Assembly: GCA_964019055.1 (NCBI GenBank)
Contig: OZ025214.1
Span: forward strand, 2,535,501 to 2,599,500
DNA from: Anthopleura xanthogrammica
Taxonomy: Eukaryota > Cnidaria > Anthozoa > Actiniaria > Actiniidae
DNA: 64,000 bases
Direction of reading: 5' to 3'
Shown one piece after another: positions 16,990-29,562 of the stretch (positions within the stretch are counted from its first letter, which is position 1; every line of letters begins with the position of its first letter). The translations under genes and the position numbers were made by a program. The notes below the pieces were generated by a model. It saw only the letters and a program-made list of their open reading frames with translations. It searched no databases and had not been told where the DNA came from.

Positions 16990-19157
16990 CTAGACTGAGT
17001 ACTGAGCCGCTGCAATGAGGGGTAACAGAGACAAGATTAACATCAGATCATGAACTTGGTTACGCGATCCAGTATTGTGAAGTGGTGCGCAGAATGGGTT
17101 ATAACCATCGAAATTCAACTCGATCAGTTCTTTAGTGACACCAGTGTACCAACATTCTGCATCTATGAGGGTCTTTTCACACTTGATGGCCTTTGAATAA
17201 ACACTGGAATGAAAATATGTATTTATAATTATTAATTTCTGAAAATCTTGAAATGGAATTACTGAGTCCGAATTTATTGTAAGGGAAACGCAACCCGAAG
17301 GTTTCATCATCCATCTGATCATGCTCGGGGCTGCTCGGTGTATTTTCAGATTGCGACATTTCAATTCTTTCAAGCACCTTTATTGGCAAGACTTCTTCAC
17401 GGAATCATGAAAGTCAGATGTTTTACCTGCAGAGCCTTGAGTCAGCCTTGTTCGTTCGCCAGAGAACCAATGTCTCATTATAACAGCTATAAGCTTTCTG
17501 GAAGTAGATCGAAGAACATGGGACTCGATGTTTTTGTGGGTGAAGATAAGGATCACTGATTCCAGCGTCGTTACAAAACCTCTCTTCTGTTATTACTGAG
17601 TTTACATTACTTCGAATTAAACTTTCAGAGACACTTGGACGGCACTGTTTGACCGTTTGTACCGTACAATTTCTGAAGGCCGCAAGCTTTGGGCTGTGGA
17701 GTTAACAATAACGATCATTAATGCAGTTAATAATGAAAATGAAGACGAAAAAGGGGGGAAGGACGAATAAAGAAAACTGGAGAGAAGAATGAAAAAAATC
17801 AGCCTAAGGTTTTGGCAGAAAACACGACCTTGGTCTTGATAATTTACGATATCATCATGCTTAACCTCATCTAATAATTGTTTAATAGTGGTAATACACT
17901 TTACCTGCACTGCCCATTGGGGTCTCTTCTCATATTCACAAAGAATGCTGTTTGACAAACGCGTATTTTATTGTTGTACTCTCTGTACGTACAACTACCA
18001 ACATTGGGCAAAGCTACTCTGCTAGTTGTAGTTGGTGAATGGACCGGTACGCCATGAGTTGGGGTTGGTGTTTTGAGTGAAGCGCAGAATGGGTTATAAC
18101 CATCGAAATTTAACTCGATCAGTTCTTTAGTGACACCAGTGTAACGACATTCTGCATCTATGAGGGTCTTCTCACACCTGATGGCATCTGAATAAACACT
18201 GGAATAAAAATATGTATTTATAATTATTAATTTCTGAAAATCTTGAAATGGAATTACTGAGCCCGAATTTATTGTAAGGGAAACGCAACCCGAAGGTTTC
18301 ATCATCCATGCTCGGTGGCTGCTCGGTGTATTTTCAGATTGGGACATTTCAATTCTTTCAAACACCTTTATTGGTAACCCTTCTTCACGGAATCATGAAA
18401 GTGGAATGTTTTACCTGCAGAGCCTTGAGTCAGTCTTGTTCGTTCGCCACAGAACCAATGTTTCATTATAACAGCTATAAGCTTTCTGGAAGTAGATCGA
18501 AGAACATGGGACTCGATGTTTTTGTGGGTGAAGAAAAGGATCACTGATTCCAGCATCTTTACAATACTTCTCTTCTGTGATTACTGAGTTTACATTACTT
18601 CGAATTAAACTTTCAGAGGCACTTGGATGGCACTCTTTGACCGTTTGTACCGCACAATCTTTTAAGGCCGCAAGCTTTGGGCTGTGGAGTTAACAATAAC
18701 GATCATTAATGCAGTTAATAATGAAAATGAAGACGAAAAGGGGGGAGGACGAATAAAGAAAACTCGACTTTGGCAGATAACACGGCCTTGGTCTTGATAA
18801 TTCAAGATATTATGCTCAACCTCATCTAATAATTGTTTAATAGTGGTAATACACTTTACCTGCACTGCCCATTGGGGTCTCTTCTCATATTCACAATGAA
18901 TGCTGTTGTACAAACGCGTATTTTATTGTTGTACTCTCTGTACGTACAACTACCAACATTGGGCAAAGCTCCGTTGCTATGTTCCAGGAACTCTGAAACT
19001 AAAACAACATTATAAAAGAATTTGAGTATGGTGGGGAAAAAGGTTCTAACAAAGATGTACATGTAGCCAACTAAAACATGTCAAAAGTTCAACAAAAAGA
19101 AAGAAAATAAATTGTCTCACCTAAAACGAGTAGCAAAATCGGTGCAAATACTTTCAT
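16990..19157 (-). CDS. Gene C: two-module fusion of the secreted cysteine-rich family
   Basis: Six exons: 19121-19157, 18860-18998, 18415-18681, 17905-18198, 17427-17693 and 16990-17203, totalling 1218 nt (405 aa), in frame throughout. The signal peptide is MKVFAPILLLVL. Module 1 has cysteines 1-9 in exons 2-3. The fourth exon (294 nt) is a fusion: it starts as a terminal exon (CEKTLIDAEC, YNPFC), then a Thr/Pro-rich linker (LKTPTPTHGVPVHSPTTTSR) replaces the GPI signal, and it continues as an exon 2 (ALPNVGSCTYREYNN). Exons 5-6 complete module 2 and carry the only GPI-like tail. Both modules keep all 12 cysteines. It is probably a cell-surface protein with two tandem ectodomains joined by a mucin-like, possibly O-glycosylated linker. 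The alternative reading as two genes is unlikely, because no signal exon or stop lies between the modules. Confidence 0.87.
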
Positions 19158-19235
19158 CTTGATATCGAACTTTTTCCTTTATTGGCAAAGAATGAAATAC
19201 CTCTCAAAGAATAAGTGTCTCTCAGTCTTGATTGC

Positions 19236-19243
19236 TTTATATA
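19236..19243 (-). promoter_or_regulatory. TATA box of gene C
   Basis: TATATAAAGC on the minus strand, about 80 bp upstream of the gene C ATG. This places the transcription start near 19210 and leaves a short 5' UTR. Confidence 0.6.
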
Positions 19244-19896
19244 AGTAATACTAGTACTTGAGAGTACCACCATCAACTTTAGCTGTCAGACTAGTTAGTC
19301 CCGTATTCTTAGTTATTGGTAAAAAAAATTAGTGTGATGTATAAATAGAACAGATTTCGCATAAACTGTCAGTGTGAGTAACGGTTTTCAAGGGTTTTGA
19401 AGCACTTGAAATAGAAATTAAAATTACTAGGGCTAGTAAAGATTTTTGTCAGTAATCTTTAGTACCCTTACTGATACACAATGTTAAAATCTCGCTTATA
19501 TTAAGTAGTTTTAGCACATTATATGTATGTGATTAACCTTGATAGATTGACTAATATTGACAAAAAGGGGTTGAAATACTTCAATTTTCCCCTCATTATA
19601 TCTCATTCTCATTTATCACTCAGATTGCGCGCGGAAAAATTATTGAAGCATAACTCCTAGCTGAAGTGTTTTTAAGCTTTGATGGGCTCGTACTTCCCTT
19701 TACATTTCTTTTAAAACTTTTTTTGATTTCCTACTTGCCGTATTACTAACTGAACAGAACGCGGGAAAAGCTATTTTATTTCTAAACCACTAAAGTTTCC
19801 AATAATAAAGTGCTATATACGGTTTCTATAACTTTCACAGGTAGCTCAAGCGTTCGTTCTTCCGATGCATCCAGAGACTTAATGTTAATCAGTATG

Positions 19897-19971
19897 TCTA
19901 AGCACACGGGACTGGGCTTACTTTAGGATAAAGTGTGGCATACTCTATCCCTGCATTGTCACAGTATGTCT
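19897..19971 (-). pseudogene. Relic of a gene F-type exon 3
   Basis: Encodes TYCDNAGIEYATLYPKVSPVPCA, nearly identical to the gene F exon 3 at 31686-31958. It then reaches a TAG where F has CAG, and homology stops. The 5' side is cut by the (GA)n tract and LINE at 19975-21302. It is evidence for a lost F-like copy between genes C and D. Confidence 0.75.
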
Positions 19972-21530
<1,559 letters not shown>

Positions 21531-21932
21531 TGAATGGTGAAATATATTTTTTGAAAATTCTGTACTTTTCACAAGGCGTCAAAGTACCCTGGTAAATAAT
21601 TTTTTTTCACCGTTATGAATTTATTGGAAGACAATGAAATTTCAGATTTTTAAAGTTAAAACATTATATAAAACAGTTTTTTAAGAATTAAACATGTAGA
21701 TATTTTTACAAATGCACGCGAGCCCCCCGAAGTTGGAGTATATTTTGGTTCTCTCCAAAAGTCAATTATTGACAAATTCGTTTTTCTCGTTTTTCTCGGA
21801 AATCAAGCCATATTTCGACAAGTGAAACGTACCATGATATATCGCGCATATAGGCCTACCAAAACCAAAATATGAGCGAAATCGAACTTTTGGCTTTTGC
21901 CGGCGTATGTTCGATTTTTGCTGACATCCCCT

Positions 21933-22596
21933 CTTAAGGACGTTCGCGGGCAAAAAAGTTTCCCATGTTTTTTTCTTCAAACTTCGCATGGTGAAATAAG
22001 ACCATCATAGAACTTCCATGAGCAAATAAAAAATGGTGGTCACCATTCTTGTTTATGAGTGAGATGATATCAAAGTGCAGCCTTTTTCTTGTCGAAAATC
22101 GTTTGCGCGCAACACATACAAGTCGAGCAGTAAAGTCATTTTTTTGTAAAAGAACTAAATGGATTGCTAAACATTTTTTGAAACAACCGTCTAATAAATC
22201 TATAGATAAATATTATGTGTAAATATTTATGAAAATATACAAATAACTCGTAGTTTTTGACTCGAATTTGCAGCCACCATGCACCATTCCTTCCATTTGG
22301 TGACGCATTGGCCGTAATTGAGATTGAATGTTTCATCCAAATACGTATTTTTATTATGATTTTCCCATATTTTTTCTTCAAATTTGAAGCACTGACAGCT
22401 TATGTAATTCGTTATAAAATACTAAAATAAAAAATGGGGGTCACCGTTGTTGTTTTCGAGATATATGCCGATCGTAACCGTTTTCGCAACAAGCGTGACG
22501 TAGCTTGATCTGGAAAAACATAGGTCACGCGCGCGCGCTGTCACACCATATGCGCAGAACAGATGCGCACAAACAATGCCCGCGTACGTCCTTAAG
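21933..22596. mobile_element. Non-autonomous TIR element, about 664 bp
   Basis: The ends are inverted copies: CTTAAGGACGTTCGCGGGCA on the left and the complement of CTTAAGGACGTACGCGGGCA on the right. An internal pair of related 27-bp blocks (AAATGGTGGTCACCATTCTT at about 22030; AAATGGGGGTCACCGTTGTT at about 22432) is in direct orientation. No coding capacity. The target duplication is unclear; TTAA lies at both ends inside the repeat. Confidence 0.65.
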
Positions 22597-22803
22597 GTTT
22601 ATATTTATTTCCAATATGTTAACTACTGTGCGCTCTAAGAACTTCTATATTCTTTACCTTTGGGAAGCATAGTGCTGACGCTTTACAACTGTAATAATTT
22701 TTTCCTTATTTTGGCAAATGCCTTTGACACTACAACTAACTGCCATACCGTCAAGATTTCACATGAGTATGGCTTGAAGTTGGACTCGAGCTATGAATTT
22801 TAC

Positions 22804-25329
22804 CTAGACTGAGTATAGAGCCGCTGCAATGAGGGGTAACAGAGACAAGATTAACATCAGACCATCATGAGTTAAGTTTCGCGATGCAGTATTTTTCTTT
22901 TTGGGTAGTGGTTCGCCATCAGGAGCTAGGGTTGGTGATGCAGTAATTTTCTTTTGGACCACTAGCGGAGCGCAGAATGGGTTGTAACCATCGAAAGTTA
23001 ACTCCATCAGTTCTTTAGTGGCACCAGTGTACCAACATTGTGCATCTATGAGGGTCTTTTCACACTTGGTGGCCTCTGAATAAACACTGGAATGAAAATA
23101 TGTATTTATAAGTTTTGATTTCTGAAATCTTGAATTGGCGGCAATTAGAAGGACGTTTGGAGCAATGAAAACGATACTAGTTTCATCGTTCAAGCTGGGT
23201 GTATTTTCAAATTGGGACACTTAAATTCTTCCAAGCACCTTTATTGGTAAGATCTCTGCTGCTGATAAAAATCTCCATTTAATCATGAAAGTAGAATGTT
23301 TTACCTGCAGAGCCTTGAGTCAGCCTTGTTCGTTCGCCACAGAACCAATGTCGCATTATAACAGCTATAAGCTTTCTGGAAGTAGATCGAAGAACATGGG
23401 ACTCGATGTTTTTGTGGGTGAAGATAAGGATCACTGATTCCAGCATCTTTACAATATTTCTCTTCGGTGATTACTGAGTTTACAGTACTTCGAATTAAAC
23501 TTTCAGAGACACTTGGACGGCACTGTTTGACCGTTTGTACCACACAATCTCTTAAGGCCGCAAGCTTTGGGCTGTGGAGTTAACAATAACGATCATTAAT
23601 GCAGTTAATAATAAAAATGAAGAGAAAGAGGAGGGGAAGGATGAATAGAGAAAACTGGAGAGAAAAGTGAAAAAACTCAGCCTAAGGCTTTGGTAGATAA
23701 CACAGCCCTGGTCTTGTTACTTTACGATATCATCATGCTTAACCTCATCTAATAATTGTTTAATAGTGGTAATACACTTTACCTGCACTGCCCACTGGGG
23801 TCTCTTCTCATATTCACAATGAATGCTGTTGTACAAACGCGTATTTTATTGTTGTACTCTCTGTACGTACAACTACCAACATTGGGCAAAGCTACTCTGC
23901 TAGTTGTAGTTGGTGAATGGACCGGTACGCTATGAGTTGGGGTTGGTGTTTGGAGTGAAGCGCAGAATGGGTTGTAACCATCGAAAGTTAACTCCATCAG
24001 TTCTTTAGTGGCACCAGTGTAACGACATTCTGCATCTATGAGGGTCTTTTCACACTTGGTGGCCTCTGAATAAACACTGGAATAAAAATACGTATTTATA
24101 AGTATTAATTTCTGAAAATCTTGAATTGGCGGCAATTATAAGGACGTTTGGAGCAACGAAAACGATACTAGTTTCATCGTTCAGGCTCGGTGTATTTTCA
24201 GTTTGCGACATTAAAATTCTTCCAAGCATCTTTATTGATAAGATCTCTGCTGCTGATAAAAATCTCCATTTAATCATGAAAGTGGAATGTTTTACCTGCA
24301 GAGCCTTGAGTCAGTCTTGTTCGTTCGCCACAGAACCAATGTTTCATTATAACAGCTATAAGCTTTCTGAAAGTAGATCGAAGAACATGGGACTCGATGT
24401 TTTTGTGGGTGAAGAAAAGGATCACTGATTCCAGCATCTTTACAATACTTCTCTTCTGTTATTACTGAGTTTACAGTACTTCGAATTAAACTTTCAGAGA
24501 CACTTGGACGGCACTCTTTGACCGTTTGTACCGCACAATCTCTTAAGGCCGCAAGCTTTGGGCTGTGGAGTTAACAATAACGATCATTAATGCAGTTAAT
24601 AATAAAAATGAAGACGAAAAGGGGGGAAGGATGAATAACATGAGAAAACTCGACTTTGGCAGATAACACGGTATTGGTCTTGATAATTCAAGATATTATG
24701 CTCAACCTCATCTAATAATTGTTTAATAGTTGTAATACACTTTACCTGCACTGCCCATTGGGGTCTCTTCTCATATTCACAAAGAATGCTGTTTGACAAA
24801 CGCGAAATTTATTGTTGTACTCTCTGTACGTACAACTACCAACATTGGGCAAAGCTCCGCTGCTATGTTCCACGAACTGTGAAACTAAAACAACATTATA
24901 TAAGGATTGGATTATGGTGGGGAAAAAGGTTCTAACAAAGATGTACATGCAGCCAGCTTTTGAAGCAAAGATATGGCTCGAATGTCTGATAAGTTAATGT
25001 AAGGATGTTGTTTGTCAGTGAAGGGTAAGGGGGGTTAGAAAAAATAAATAAAATAAACATAAGCATAGATCAGTTTTCGGGAAAGAAAATGATAAAACTA
25101 TGCTACTGAAGCAAGGGTAAGGGGGTTTAAGAACAATAATAAACAACTGTACGACTTCACCTTTCTCTTTCTCTCTCAGTCCCTATTTAGTTAAACATGA
25201 CCAAAAAAACTCAAAAATAGCTACAATGGAATAATGAATGTTTGTACATCAAAAGATGAACAAATATAAAGAAAGAAAGGAAATTGGCTTACCTAAAACG
25301 AGCATGAAAACCGTTGCAAATACTTTCAT
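22804..25329 (-). CDS. Gene D: two-module fusion with a lengthened stalk
   Basis: Six exons: 25293-25329, 24746-24884, 24296-24562, 23783-24076, 23305-23571 and 22804-23086, totalling 1287 nt (428 aa). The architecture and the Thr/Pro linker (LQTPTPTHSVPVHSPTTTSR) match gene C, so the fusion predates the duplication that made C and D. The terminal exon is 69 nt longer than that of gene C. After YNPFCAPL it inserts a Lys/Pro-rich segment (VVQKKITASPTLAPDGEPLP) before the GPI-like tail GLMLILSLLPLIAAALYSV. This would lengthen the membrane-proximal stalk. All 24 module cysteines are present. The signal peptide is MKVFATVFMLVL. The promoter region is nearly identical to that of gene B and not to that of gene C, so the 5' part has been exchanged by recombination or conversion. 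Confidence 0.87.
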
Positions 25330-25396
25330 TTCTATATCGTTGTTGTTCGTTTTCTGACAAATAATAAATACCTCACACAATCAGTCTACATTGCTT

Positions 25397-25402
25397 GATA
25401 TA
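25397..25402 (-). promoter_or_regulatory. Possible TATA-like element of gene D
   Basis: TATATCAAGCAAT, identical to the gene B element and about 70 bp upstream of the ATG. Confidence 0.4.
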
Positions 25403-25599
25403 CGTATTACCAGTGGTATTACTGAGTGAACTTCCTATGGTTAATACTTCCTTAAAAGTAATTTCCCAATCAAAATATTCCACATTCGCATTGGTTATAA
25501 AAATAGTTCAGTTTAAAAATAGAATAGATTTCGTAGTCACACTGTACGGAATTTTTACGCTGGCTTAGTCAACCGGCTTGTAGTTGAGTAAAATCCCTA

Positions 25600-27158
25600 G
25601 AGTGCTTATTAAATCTGGCAACCAGCAAGCCACTCGTAGTTTCCTATCTCAAAACCAAACGATGAACTGAACTCATTGTTAGCCTGATTATTAGTAGTTC
25701 TAATTATAAAACTCTCGATATTAGTATTTTTTTTTTTTGCAGTTTATGTGTATGTGATTATCATCATAGTTAACCTTGATAAATTGACTAATATTGACAA
25801 AAAGAGGTTGAAATATTTTTATCATAAAATTATACTTTATATAAAAATTACACAGATCTAGATTGCACGCGGAAAGATTATTGAAGCATAATTCCTGAAG
25901 TGTTTTTGCGCTTTGATAGAGGCTCGTGTTCACTATATTTATGCTCTCTTGACTGATCTAAAACTATCTAAAACTGTAAACAAAATTTTCGGCATGACTA
26001 AAATTTTGGCAATGCGAATAATTTTTGTTCGAAATCTACAACAGAGGAAAATAGGAATTGTTTCAAATAATATTCCGAGTTACATCTGTAAAATACTTTT
26101 TTTGTGTGTGTGTGTGACTTTAGTGTTTTTACAGCACAGGTAGCCCAAGCTGGGCTTCTATGGTATCATATTATAAGAAAATGTATGGGGATCTATTAAA
26201 AAAACCTCAATAAAATCGTCAAAATGTGAAATAAAGTAAAGAAATCTTAGCTGACCTTTAAGAAGTTATACCTCTATCGCGCTGCCTGGTTAGAATTCGG
26301 ATTAAGCCAGTTTTAGCGTTTTTACAGCGATATCATAGTAATTCGAAGGAAACTGGGAACAAGTCTCATGATTCCTTGCGAGCGCTCTATACCAATCATG
26401 CATCACGTCAAGCAAGTAGCCCGCCATTTTCAAATGGTCAAATGATCGATGATTCTCTTGTGTTCTGAGACTTTTGTCCTCTAATACCTATCACTCTTTA
26501 AACTTATGAACCTTCAGGAGTATGGAAAGTTTCTAGAAGGCCATGAAGAGAGTGTTTCGCATTCCAAGTCCACTTCAAGTCGAACGGTAAGCGTTTTAAA
26601 AACTTCACAATTTAGTTGGGCCACTAGTAATTTTTATTTAGGTCAGTTAGAATTTAGAAGTTGATTTTCGCAGACGCAAACCGGAGAACCCGGAGAAAAA
26701 CCCTCGAAGCACAGGAGAGAACCAATATAATAAACTCTACTCACATACGACACCGAACCCAGCGGGACTCGAACCGCTATATACGAAATCTGGGTTTACC
26801 TCGGTGTAAGAACCTAAATCCATTCTATTGTTATGCTTCGTTCTATTTTCAATGCGAGCTTGTTTTTGGCTATTGTGATGTCATTCGTGGGTGCTTACAC
26901 CGAGGTTTAGCCGAAAATATAGAGTTCGGTGCAAAATTTTAGGGGTTTTCCCTGTTGAACTTCAAAACGTGTAGTTCCTTAATAACATTTTGGTGAGTAA
27001 TTCAGGGGTTTTTGTGCGCACGCACACTCGTTGGCTCAAATTGAACGTTCCAAAGAACGCAGAAATGCATTTCTGATGATGACTTCGGTCGAAAACGTTC
27101 AACTATTTTAGAAAATTTCTTAGCCTTTATATCAATATTAATTTTTTAGCGTATTATG

Positions 27159-27160
<2 letters not shown>
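25600..27160. other. Duplicated 5' flank of gene D plus small repeats; no gene
   Basis: 25860-26150 is the shared upstream flank of the family. 26755-26780 on the minus strand reads GGTTCGAGTCCCGCTGGG, a good pol III B-box/tRNA T-arm match that suggests a SINE remnant, though no A box was identified. 26792-26912 has inverted arms around TTTACCTCGGTGTAAG, a small hairpin element. No ORF is convincing. Confidence 0.5.

Positions 27161-27222
<62 letters not shown>
27161..27222. repeat. (ATT)n microsatellite
   Basis: About 62 bp of perfect ATT, 84 bp downstream of the gene E stop. The giant tract at 11311-12977 is placed similarly downstream of gene B. Confidence 0.95.
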
Positions 27223-27223
<1 letters not shown>

Positions 27224-27305
27224 ATTAACTACCATCAAGATATCATTCAGATATTGATGATATCTTAGGAGCCTGGGTTGAATTAACTCGAGCTATGAAT
27301 TTAAC

Positions 27306-29234
27306 CTAGACTGAGTGCTGAGCTGCAATGAGGGGTAACAGAGACAAGATTAACATCAGACCATCATGAACTTGGTTACGCGATCCAGTATTGTGAAGTG
27401 GTGCACAGAATGGGTTATAACCATCGTAATTTGACTCGATCAGTTCTTTATTGACACCAGTGTAACGACATTCTGCATCTATGAGGGTCTTTTCACATTT
27501 GGTGGCCTCTGAATAAACACTGGAATGAAAATACGTATTTATAATTATTAATTTCTGAAAATCTCGAAATGGCACTACGCTGGGAAAAAATACGTTTATG
27601 TTAAGTATTTATAAGTTTCGGTTTCTGAATATCTTTTATATACGTTGGGAGAAATAACGCGCAGGTTTAATCGTTTATGCTCAGGATATTTTCAGAGTAC
27701 AACATTTGAAAACACCTTTATTGGTAAGACCTCTTTATGGAATCATGAAAGTCAAATGTTTTACCTGCAGAGCCTTGAGTCAGCCTTGTTCGTTCGCCAC
27801 AGCCTTAATGTCTCATTATAACACTCATAACCTTTCTGGAAGTAGGTCGACGAGCATGGGCCAGATTGGACTTCAATGATCCCAGCATTGTTACAATAGA
27901 CCTTTTCCCATACTGGTAAATCGCTTTCAGGGAAAGACACACTTGAATTGCACTGTTTAAGCTTTTCTACGATGCAATCTCTGAAAGCCAGAACCTTTGG
28001 GCTGTGGAGTTAACATTAATGATAATTCAGTCACATTTGCCGTACGGGCCGATTTTCTAACAGTGGTTTTTCATAATATTGTCCTCCTGTTCGCTCAAAA
28101 ATCCATCGATTTCCATGAAACCACAGGTAGCCCAAGCTATGGTTCTGAATAGCTATATATAGAGAATGTATGGCAGATCATAAAATTTATTTAAAATAAA
28201 ATAAATTTCATCATTTATTGTTTTCTTGACTGTATATCAATGTTTTATTGAATACTTTGTGGTTTCCTGGGGGTTTGGTTGTATTTTAAGGCGATTTTAG
28301 GAAACCATTTTCAGAACCATAGCTTGGGCTACCTGTGATGAAACTTTAGATTCTTGGTAAATAGATTGTCATAATTTTGTCTGCCGCGTTTGGAGAAAAT
28401 CTATCGATTGCAAAGAAACCTTCAACAAAATTCGAAAATGTAGTGTTATTTATCAAACTCATAGTGAGTCTGCTAACTCCAGACCAATCAAATAACACCG
28501 CAACAGAAAACGTCATTGTCAAAAAAATCACTCTGTCCGATTTCTATGGTTAATAGTGGTAATACACTTTACCTGCACGGCCCATTGGGGTCTCTTCTCA
28601 AGTTCACAATGCATGCTGTTTGACAAACGCGTACTTTGTTGTTGTACTCTCTGTGCGTACAATTACCAAAAACCGGCAAAGCTCCGCTGCTATGTTCCAG
28701 GAAATTTGAAACTAAAACAACATTTAAGTACTAACATTACCTAAGTTTTAGGATTGGACTATGAAGGGGAAGGGGGGGGGGGGGGGTGAAGGTACAAAGC
28801 ATGTAGCCAGATTTTTGTTATTTTCAATCAAATATGTGGCTTGAATGTCAGACGTCAAGTTAATGTCAGAATAATGAAAAAAATCTAATAGATTTTTAAA
28901 ATAAACAACTGTACGACTTCCCCTTAATTTTCTTCAGTTCATGGGTGCGATGTTAGTCAACCAATTTAGAAAGTCAAACATAACTACAATTGAGTAATGA
29001 ACGTTCCCAACTATAGACCTCTTGCACGTGACGTCAGAGCAGCTCAATTTGGAGGACAAAACAAAAGAATTTTAATCTCCTGAGAATTGGAAACTATTTT
29101 TTTGCCCTCCAAATTAGCTGCATTCCGACGTGCTGCAAGGGGTCTATTAGTAATACATGTCAAAAGACGAACGAAATGAGAGAAGGAGGTGGCTCACCTA
29201 AAACGAGTAGCAAAATCGGTACAGGTACTTTCAT
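27306..29234 (-). CDS. Gene E: secreted 12-cysteine protein, single module, short exon 3
   Basis: Exons 29198-29234, 28573-28711, 27765-28001 and 27306-27519 total 627 nt (208 aa). The signal peptide is MKVPVPILLLVL. Exon 3 is 30 nt shorter than in genes B-D: the segment between cysteines 5 and 6 is contracted and its sequence changed (SVSFPESDLPVWEKVYCNNA). All 12 cysteines are kept, with an additional cysteine in exon 2 (TACIVN, where B has FFVN), giving an odd number that could allow dimerisation. The tail LMLILSLLPLIAAQHSV is GPI-like. Intron 2 contains the 216-bp MITE at 28122. The changed exon 3 makes E an older or faster-evolving copy than B-D. Confidence 0.86.
28122..28337. mobile_element. 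MITE with 28-bp inverted ends and 7-bp target duplication
   Basis: The ends CACAGGTAGCCCAAGCTATG... are inverted copies. ATGAAAC flanks both sides (28115-28121 and 28338-28344). It lies in intron 2 of gene E. Single ends of the same family (CACAGGTAGYCCAAGC) occur near 15745, 19838, 26136, 30451 and 43041. Confidence 0.82.
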
Positions 29235-29279
29235 TCTTGCGCCAAAGGTTTTCCTTGTGATGTCTTCAGCACGTATTAC

Positions 29280-29287
29280 TTTATATA
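29280..29287 (-). promoter_or_regulatory. TATA box of gene E
   Basis: TATATAAAG on the minus strand, about 48 bp upstream of the ATG. An inverted-repeat element (29285-29562) begins immediately at it. Confidence 0.55.
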
Positions 29288-29562
29288 GCTATTTCAAAAA
29301 AGGTTGTCATAGGGCCTCAATAGGAAATAGGTTATTCCAAGATCCAAGAATAGCTGGAATAACGTGTGTTTCTTCTTCTTATTCTCGTCAAGAACACGGA
29401 GGTTAGTGTTGAGATATTCCGTGTTGTTTGTAGTCCACGAAACTATTTTAAAAGCCTAGATTATTCGTGTTTAGTTGTATACCCATGATTCCATTCCGTC
29501 TTGGAATGACCTATCGCCTATCGGCCTTTGGCGATTATAACCTTTTTTGAAATAGGTGTATG
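29285..29562. mobile_element. Imperfect inverted-repeat element abutting the gene E promoter
   Basis: The left arm (CTATTTCAAAAAAGGTT at about 29289, then ATAGG-rich sequence and ATTCCAAGA) is the inverse of the right arm at about 29498-29562. Arm identity is moderate, so it is an older MITE. Non-coding. Confidence 0.55.

Noticed and set aside
16990..19157. Annotating gene C as two single-module genes
   Set aside because: No signal exon, TATA element, stop codon or GPI tail exists between the modules, and the fusion exon keeps the splice phases on both sides.
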